Part shown: positions 51,201 to 60,200 of the stretch, piece by piece
How the letters are laid out: each line of letters starts with the position of its first letter
Position numbering within the stretch: position 1 is the first letter of the stretch
Assembly: GCA_964386705.1 (NCBI GenBank)
Contig: CAYLTY010000007.1
Location: forward strand, 1-64,000
Reading direction: 5' to 3'
From: AM-0621 sp964386705
GTDB taxonomy: Bacteria; Planctomycetota; Planctomycetia; Planctomycetales; Planctomycetaceae
DNA length: 64,000 nucleotides
Notes under the pieces: generated by a model
What the model was told of the DNA's origin: nothing
Seen by the model: the letters and a program-made list of their open reading frames with translations, nothing else
Databases searched by the model: none
Program-made: the position numbers and the translations under genes

Positions 51201-54200
51201 CTGCCGACGGGCGTCGTTCGCACGCGGGCGGTTGGTGGCGACATTGACGTCAGCGCCGAGCACATGATTTTGGTGACCGCGTCGCCCGATCGAACGGCTC
51301 TCGGCCTGATTCAAGGTGGAGATCGAGTTGCTTTGAGTTCCGCCATGTTGAACCTGGATGGTCAGATCAAAGACACGGACGCCAATGGTGAGATCCACAT
51401 CACTGCGGCAGTTTCAGCCACATTCTTCAACGAAGTCACCGCTCACAGCCTGTTGGATGTTCGAGCCACACGCGGGCTGGCGACAGGTAACGCGACACCG
51501 ACTATTCAGATTATTGGCGGTCTACTGACTAGCGGAGACGAAGCCAGCATCACGTCGGACGGAACCATTGAGGTGCAGGGTTCGACGATGGTCGACAACA
51601 ACGCGACCCCGATTCTGCGACCCGTCATTTCGCAAGTAGCCCGTACGATTCAGGTCGTCACCGGCAGCCGTCAGGTCGCTGTCGGCACCATTCTGGTTCC
51701 CGAAGTCAGCTTCGTGACGACGACTGTCACCGAACAGGTCGGTACAGAAAGCGTCCGCGTCGGCAGTGAGTTCAACACGGCGGACGTAACGCTGACCCAA
51801 GACGGCTACTGGAACGGTACTACCAGGCGCGAGGTCTTCGTCGAGGGCATTGACTACCTGAATGCCAACGTCGACTGGTCCAAGTACTACGACGACAACG
51901 GCAACGTACAGACGCTGGGCAGTTTCACGGCGGCCACCGGGAAGACAGATTTCACCGCGTTGAATGACATTCAGCGCGAAGCGGTGCTCGTCTATCTCAG
52001 TTACCGTCCGCTGTTCAATCTCTCGATGACTAATCTTGAGACACATAAGACGATCAACGGCATTCCGACGACTCAAGCCTGGCACCCGGCGTGGGAGAAC
52101 AATTTCACCCTTGAGACAGTTGACACGACGTTCGAATACTCCGGAAGCAACGAACCGACGATTACGCAGCAGAAATACAACAATACGACAACGCTGCGGA
52201 TGAATCTGGCGGGCTGGGCGGACAAGTACATTCGCATGCCGGTAGGATCGGAAGCAGACATCCTGCGTGTTGTCAGCCAGGGCGAACCATCGGTCTTCCA
52301 GGAAGATATCGGCGAGTACCGCGATCACGCAGTGGTCAACTACGAGCAAGACAAGTCTGCGCTCGTGGGTCACTACGAATCGCGATCGATGTACGATCCA
52401 TACTCAATCAGCGCAGACAGCAACGGCTACGTCTACTGGTACGAGTACATTTCCGACTTCGACAACAGCCCGGCACGCTGGCAGGTGGACTATCACTCGA
52501 ACGGTACGCGCGAGTACTCGGTTCAGGATGGTCGCACTGGAGGTTCGACGGTCAGCGAGTTCAACATTCCCGGCTGGGATAGCGCACAGACCCGCCAGAC
52601 CGGTGACGACGTTAATGGTCGCAACTCCTACAGCAAGACCGGCTATTTCAGCACGACGGCGTCAATTACGAACGTCGTCACCGACGATGTTCGAGGCTCG
52701 TACCACATCGGTGATACTCCGTTCGGCACGTACCACGACACCTACTACTCCCTGGTGTCGTCGAGCGTCAACCACGACACCGCGATCGACAACTCCTACC
52801 AAAGCTGGGGCGGCATCGGCGTTCGGGACAACAGTCCGTCGTTGCGCCATCTGGCCTTCGTGCAGAACAGCCGCCAGCAAGGCGGCGTGGATGCTGTTGC
52901 CGCGGACAATCGCATCTGGTTAGGCAGCGTGAGGTTGGAGAATGTCGGTTTCCAATGGACGTATCGCCGCGAAGGCAGCCTCTACTACTACGTGCCTGGA
53001 GGCATGACTTACTCCAACTGGGCCAGCGGAGAACCCAACAACGATGACGGCGACGAACACGGCATGGAGATGTACGCCAACGGTACGTGGAACGACCACA
53101 GCCGAGGGAACGGCAAGTATTATGTAATGCAGACGAACTCGTACTGGGTCGGCGCAAACATCAACGAGAACTTCACCGACTATCACGCCAACTGGACGTC
53201 GACTTGGAATGATCTGGCTGACAAACGCCAGGTGCTGCAGTATCAACTTGTGACCAACGCTCACGACGTCTACGGCTTGCGACCCAAGTTCGAGACGAAT
53301 CAGTTGGTTACCAAGGTCGTGCAGAACAAGTCCGTCACGCAGTGGCAGACTCAGCCTATCACCGAAGATCAAGTTGTTATTACAACATCGCGCACTTTCG
53401 AGCAGGGAGATTCGGCACGACGCGGCATGTTCGGTGGTGATTCGGTTGCCGCCCTGAATGCGATCACGTTGACGGCTGATGATGACATCATCATCAATGG
53501 CGTCGTGCGCACGTCGGGAGCTGAGAGCACGCTGACTCTCGATGCGGGGCGCGACGTGCTGGTCGAAGGCATGGTGCCGGAAGGTGCTCCTGTAGGCACG
53601 TTGGCTGCCGTTGCTCAACTGCAGACCGAAGGCCGCATCGACATCACTGCCGATCGTGACGTGAAGCTGTCTGAAGCCAGCAGCCTGGTCGCTGACTCCA
53701 CCGGCGTTGCGGGCACAATCAGCGTCATTACGTTGACCGCAGGTCGCAACGCAGAGCTGCATGGCACCGTGACTACGCTCGACAGCCTGACGATCTCCGC
53801 GAAGGACGACATCACGCTGGAAGGCTCGCTCACCGCTGCGAACTCCATCACGGCGACTGCGGGCACCGACGGAACAGGTAGCATTTATGGCGATATCACG
53901 ACGGATATCACGTGCCTGGGCGGTCAGATCACGTTCACGGCTGGTGCGACATCCGGCAACATCGACCTGGCGGACGCGACGATCGACACCGGTCGCAGCA
54001 CCAGCAACATCACGCTGAATGCTCTGGCGGGTTATATCCGTCACTCAGGCGGCTTGCTGACAGCAAAACGTATGAAAGCTCGCACCAAGGCGGGAGTCGT
54101 GTTGAACACCAATGTCGTCGAATACGACATCCAGAATTCGACCTCGGGTGACATTGAACTCATCAACGAGACCGCTGTGACGCTCGTGGACACGCTGAGC

Positions 54201-57200
54201 AACAACACGGGGGACATCTGGTTGATGGCCTTCGGCGACATCACGGTTCGTGATGTCACGACGCTGGGCGATGTCTCACTGCAGACGACGACTGACTTCT
54301 CGCAGTTTGGTACGACAACCATCACGGCCGACGCACTGGAACTCGACGCGAACAACATCAACTTCACGTTGCATACCGCCGTGACCGAACTGACGTTGGC
54401 GTCTCGAACCAACGGCAACATCAACGTCACGAACGACCGCACTGATCCGATGGAGATTGATCTGGTCGCGAACCGCGGCAGTATCACCGTTGATACTGAT
54501 GGCGATCTGATCGTCACTCGCGCTGTCACGCGTTCGAACGTCGACACGGCGGACATCACGTTAAGTGCCGCTGGTGACATCTTCATCAATCAGATCAACG
54601 CGGGTGCGTTCGCCCATGATTCGTCAGAAGCCCGGACGATTCGGCTCGACTACCTGAGCGCGTCATTGCGAGCGATTGGTGTGCTCGATGCATCAGATCC
54701 CGATCTCACAGAAGCGACCTATCAGGCCCTCGATCAAACTGCGGTTCGTGCCGCGTTAATCGACTGGCTCGAAGACTCCTTCAATTCGTCCGAAGCGGCG
54801 GCAGAAGCCGATCAGCAACTCGGCTTACAACAGCCGCTGCATTCCAATGGCGATGTCTCACTGACATCCGGCGGCAAGATCACCGAAGTGACCGCCGAGG
54901 ACACCACGATCGACCTCGTGACCGACAACCTAACCGTCAGCGCGGTGAACGGCGTCTACGGCTTCGAAGTCGCGATGAACAACATCCTCTCTGCGACGAA
55001 CTCTGGTTCAGGCGTCATCGAACTGCATGACAACGATTCCGTGGGCGAGCCGAATACCGGCCTGGCGGTGACCTACGTCCAGAACACGAAGGGTTCGGTC
55101 GTCATCACTGCTCCGGACGACATCGACGTATCACGTGTGATCGCCAGCGACAGCGAGGCCACGATCACCATCGAAACCACCAGCGGGAACATCAATGTGG
55201 TGCCCGTCAGCGGAGTCACTAACACGGTGACGGCGGGCAGCGGGCTCACGCTGCGAGCTTACGATGATCTGGTCTTCCAAAGCGGTGTCTCGGCGGCAGA
55301 CTCCATCGAATTCACGGCTGGTAAGCGGTTGCTGACGCAGGGCTCTTCGTTCAACCTCAGCACCAACGATGCGATTCACCTGGAAGCGGGCACGTCGCTG
55401 ACCATCACCGGCACGCTGGAAACCGGCGAGGATCTGGAGCTGATCTCCAACGTCGGCAACGTGACTGTCACGGGCACGATTCGTGGCAAGAACAATCAGC
55501 CGCTCGAAAGCCTGACCATGATCGGCCGAGGCAACCGAGTGGAAGAGGGCCAGTTTGCCCGCCGCTTCTTGTTCAAGTCGCAGGTTGATGGTGCCTTGTA
55601 CTACTCGTCCACCGGCGAGATTCATCCCGATTCCAACGTGCTGAACACTAACGGCGAGTTGGTTCCGACGTTCTTGAAGCTGGACCTTGTTCCGGTCATG
55701 ACCATCGAATCGGCGATCGTCAAAGACACCGTGACGGGCATGGATTTTTATATTGATCCGCAGAACCCCAGCCTGCGCTACTACCGTGCCGAGAACGGCG
55801 TGTTCTCACGTCGCGAAGATCCGGCCACGGGCCTGTTCCCGTTCGCTGGTCTGAATACGAATACCGGCCACATTGAAACCTTCTACTCGACACTCGACAG
55901 CAAGACGAACGGCACGCTCTATCGCGCCGACAAGACGACGGTCATCAATCGAGCTGACGTCAGTGGTCTCGAAGCGAAGTTCACGGCGATCAATGACTCG
56001 GCGATCCTGGCCCGGCTGGTGGCGCTGCGTTACTCCGACCTGTCGGACGGATTGGCGTCAGGAACGACAGTCGACTTGAGCAAGGCCACGGTCGGCACGA
56101 TTTCGGAGTCCATTCATCTGGTTGGTCAGGGGCAGGTCGTACTTGGCAACTACGTGCCTGTAGTGACCGCGGCGAATGGCGAAATCCGTATCGTCATGGG
56201 TGACGATATGACCACGAGCGACTGGAAGGCTGCCAATTTCTCGCTCACATCGACGGCGTTCATCGATCCGAACGGAACGCTCAAGGGTGGTAACGTGATC
56301 TATGCTGTGCCGCTGACCAAGCCCAACGGCAGCAATGCGGACACGATCGAGATGACGGGCCGTCTGGACGTCATCCTGGATCCGGAAGTTCTTCCGTCCG
56401 TTACCACCGGATTGCTGATGCACGCCGGCCGCACGATTGTGAATCGTCCGAACGACATCACCATCACGGGCGCCAATGGCTACATTGATCTGGCGACGGG
56501 CCAGGACTTGACCATCACCGGCACGTTGAAAGCCAATGATCGCATCAGCCTCGCTTCGACGGGTTACTCGCCCAACATCGGACAACGCACTGGCGGCAAC
56601 CTGACGATCAACGGTTCGCTCGTCGCCAACAGCGGCACGATCGATGAGATCGAGCTGGCGGCTGAAAACTCAGTGACATTGTCCGGGGCGTTGACGGTCG
56701 ATGAAGAAATCTCGATTCACGCGTCGCAGTTGCTCGGTCAGCGAAACCTGACGGCCAACGGTTCTACGAGTCGCATTGAGGTCGAGACTCTGCAGGATCA
56801 GACGATCGACAGCGGCGTGACTTACCAGGCAGGCGGCTTGGTACAGCTCACTTCGGTGAACGGCGACCTGACCATTAACGGCCAGTTGCGTGCGGTCTCT
56901 GGATCTCTCGGTGCTGCCGAGTTGTCCGCCAAGGGCTCGGTAAATCTGGTGGCCAACGCCATCACTTCGCCGACCAACCTAGACGTCGAAGGAACGGTGC
57001 GAATCGTTAGCGGCACGGTGGCCACGATGAACTCGGGCGACGCTCACTTCGACAACAATTCCACCCTGATTGTGGATGTGAACGGAGCCACCACCGACAA
57101 GTTGAACGTCACGGGCACAGTGACGATCGATTCCAAAGCCAAGCTGTCGCTCAATGTTCATTCGCCGCTGGTTAACACGGTGACGGTGTTGATTGCCAAC

Positions 57201-60200
57201 GACGGCACCGATCACTTCGTGGGCGAGTTCTCAGGCTATGCCAACAGCTCGACGGTCACGATTGGCGGTAAGGACTACCTGGTTTCCTACCAGACGGGCG
57301 ACGGCAACGATTTCGGTTTCGTCGGTACGCCCACCACTCGGCCAACGGTCTACGTCGATGACGATTGGGCCAATGTGCCCGTCGGAGCGGACCCGGACGG
57401 TGCCGGCCCGGCTCTGGCTTATGGAATCGATGCATTCTCGAAGCTGCAGGACGCCATTGATGTCGTCGATGCAAGCGGCACGATCCATCTCTACTCGGGC
57501 ACCTATGCTGAGAACGTCACGATCGACAAGCCCGTAACGATCGATGGCAAGTCCGGTACCGCGTTCGGCGGCGAGGCAGACATCGCGGTGATCCAGCCGG
57601 CGTCGGGTGTCGGTATCAGTCTCGGAGCAAACATCTCCAGCATTACGTTGCGTGACTTCAGCGTGAATGCGCCGGCTCAAGGCATCACTGCCACGGCTGG
57701 CAATCTGGTGCTCGACAACGTGTCGACGGCCAGCAGCACCAAGCTCGGCATACAATCCACGTCTTCTGGTACGGTCACAATCAGCGGCGGTACTCATGCC
57801 GGTATCAATATCGGTGGAGCGTCCACGATCAGCTTTGGCCCGAGCACGGTCACAGCGACTCAGCCTGTTTCCTTGAAGTCACAGACAACCATTCAACGCA
57901 ACGGCCACCTCGTCACGACCGGCACCACGGCCAGCTTTGAGACCTTCCAGACCGCAACGATTGCCGAGAACACTCAGAACGTCGCGCTGAACGCCATCGA
58001 CGTTTCGGGAGCGGATTCGCTGACTTACTCAGTGTCGGGTGGTGCTGACCAGGCACGCTTCGTGGTTGATCCATCGACCGGAGTGCTGCGGTTCCAACCG
58101 GCACCGGACTTTGAAGTTCCGACCGATGTGGGAACCAACAATGTCTACGAAGTTGAAGTCACCGCCACGAACGCCAGTGGCATGACGGTGAAGCAAGTTG
58201 TTCGAGTCTCGGTAACCGATGCTAACGACGCGCCGACCTTCACGAACGGCGGAGCGACAGTAACGCTGAATGTCGCTGAGCAAGAGACCGCGGTGACGAC
58301 CGTGACCGCGATCGATCAAGACCTCAACGCGGTTACGTTCTCAATCAGCGGCGGAGCCGACGCTTCCGATTTCGAGATCAATCCGCAAACGGGTGCACTG
58401 GTCTTCGCCACAGCTCAGGATCGCGAAGCGCCTGAAGACTTTAATCTCGATCACGTTTACGAAGTGGTCATTGCCGCCACGGATTCGCACAACGCCACGA
58501 CGCTGCAAAGCATTTCCGTCACGGTCACCAATGTGAATGAAACGCCGGTGTTCCCCTCGGGATCGGTCCGCACGACCTCCGCCGCGGAGAATCAGACGGC
58601 AGTGACTTCAGAGACCGCCACCGATGTCGACGTCGGCGATACACGCAGCTATGCGATCATTGGCGGGGCTGATGGCGCCCGCTTCTCGATCGACGTTCAA
58701 ACCGGTGTGTTGCAGTTCCTCACGTCACCCAACTTCGAGACTCCGACCGACGCGGATTCTGACAATGTCTACATCGTTGTTGTTCGAGTGACAGATGCGG
58801 ACGGCCTGACGGAGCAACAAGAAGTGCGTGTCACGGTCATCAACGTGAACGACGCGCCGCATATCACGAGTGCCACGACGGTTTCGGTCGCTGAAAACTC
58901 AACGGCCGTGCGGACGGTTCTTACATCCGATGAGGATACAGGCGACACGCGCCACTTTGCGATTACGGGCGGCGCTGACGCGGCCAAGTTCGATATCAAT
59001 CCGCAAACGGGCGAGTTGACCTTTGCAACCGCACCGAACTTCGAAGCTCCGCAGGATGCGAACAGCGACAATGTCTATGTCGTGACAATCACGTTAACGG
59101 ACTCGGCCAACGCCACTTCCGTGCAAACTCTGCAAGTGACAGTGACAAACGTCTTCGAGGCGCCCGAGTTTGCCAGCGGTGCTTCGATCTCCGTGAATGT
59201 TGCGGAGAACACAACGGCGGTCACAACGGTGTCCGCGACCGATCAGGACATCGGTGACAAGCAGACCTATTCGCTCAATGGTGGTGCCGATGCGGCGAAA
59301 TTCGCGATCGACTCCAAGACGAGTGCGCTGAGCTTCATCACGTCTCGCAACTTCGAACAACCGCAGGATGTCGGTGCGAACAACGTCTACGACGTTGTGG
59401 TGCAAGTCACCGATGAGAACGGGTTGCAGACGTCGCAGACGGTGCATGTCACCATCACCAACGTCAACGACGTGCCGGTGGCCAACACCCTCAGCTTCAC
59501 GGTTGGCGAAGATATCCTCGCGAGCCTGCAAGCCACGGCCAGCGATCAGGATCTCGACAAACTGACCTATCGTGTCACCAGCGGCACATCGCACGGCAAG
59601 CTGACGATGCAGACCGATGGCAGCTTCACCTATCTCACCGACGTGGATTACTTTGGACCGGATCAATTCACGTTCGTCGTCAACGATGGTCAAGTCGATT
59701 CGGCTTCAGCCACGGTGCAGTTAACTGTGCTCGCCGTGAATGACCGCCCGGTGGTCAGCCCACAAAGCCAGACGACCGCTGAAGACCGCGCTTTAACCGG
59801 TACTGTTGCGGGAACAGACCGCGATCATGATCAGCTCACCTACAGCATGGTCACAGGACCGGCTCACGGGACGCTGACCTTCAGCCCCGAAGGCCGCTTC
59901 GGTTATCGCCCCAACGAAAACTACTTCGGCACGGACACCTTCACGTTCCGCGCGTTCGATGGCGACATGTACTCGGCACCGCAGACCGTGACGTTCACCA
60001 TCACAAGCGTTAACGACACTCCGGTGGCGTCTGCTCAAAGCCGTACGCTGGCTGAAGACGGTTCGGTGTCTTCACAAGTCACGGCCAGCGACATTGAATC
60101 CTCGAATCTGACTTATCAGCTGGTAAGCCGCCCGTCGCACGGCACAGTGACTATCAACAACGACGGCACATATACCTACACGCCGGCTGCGAACTACCTT

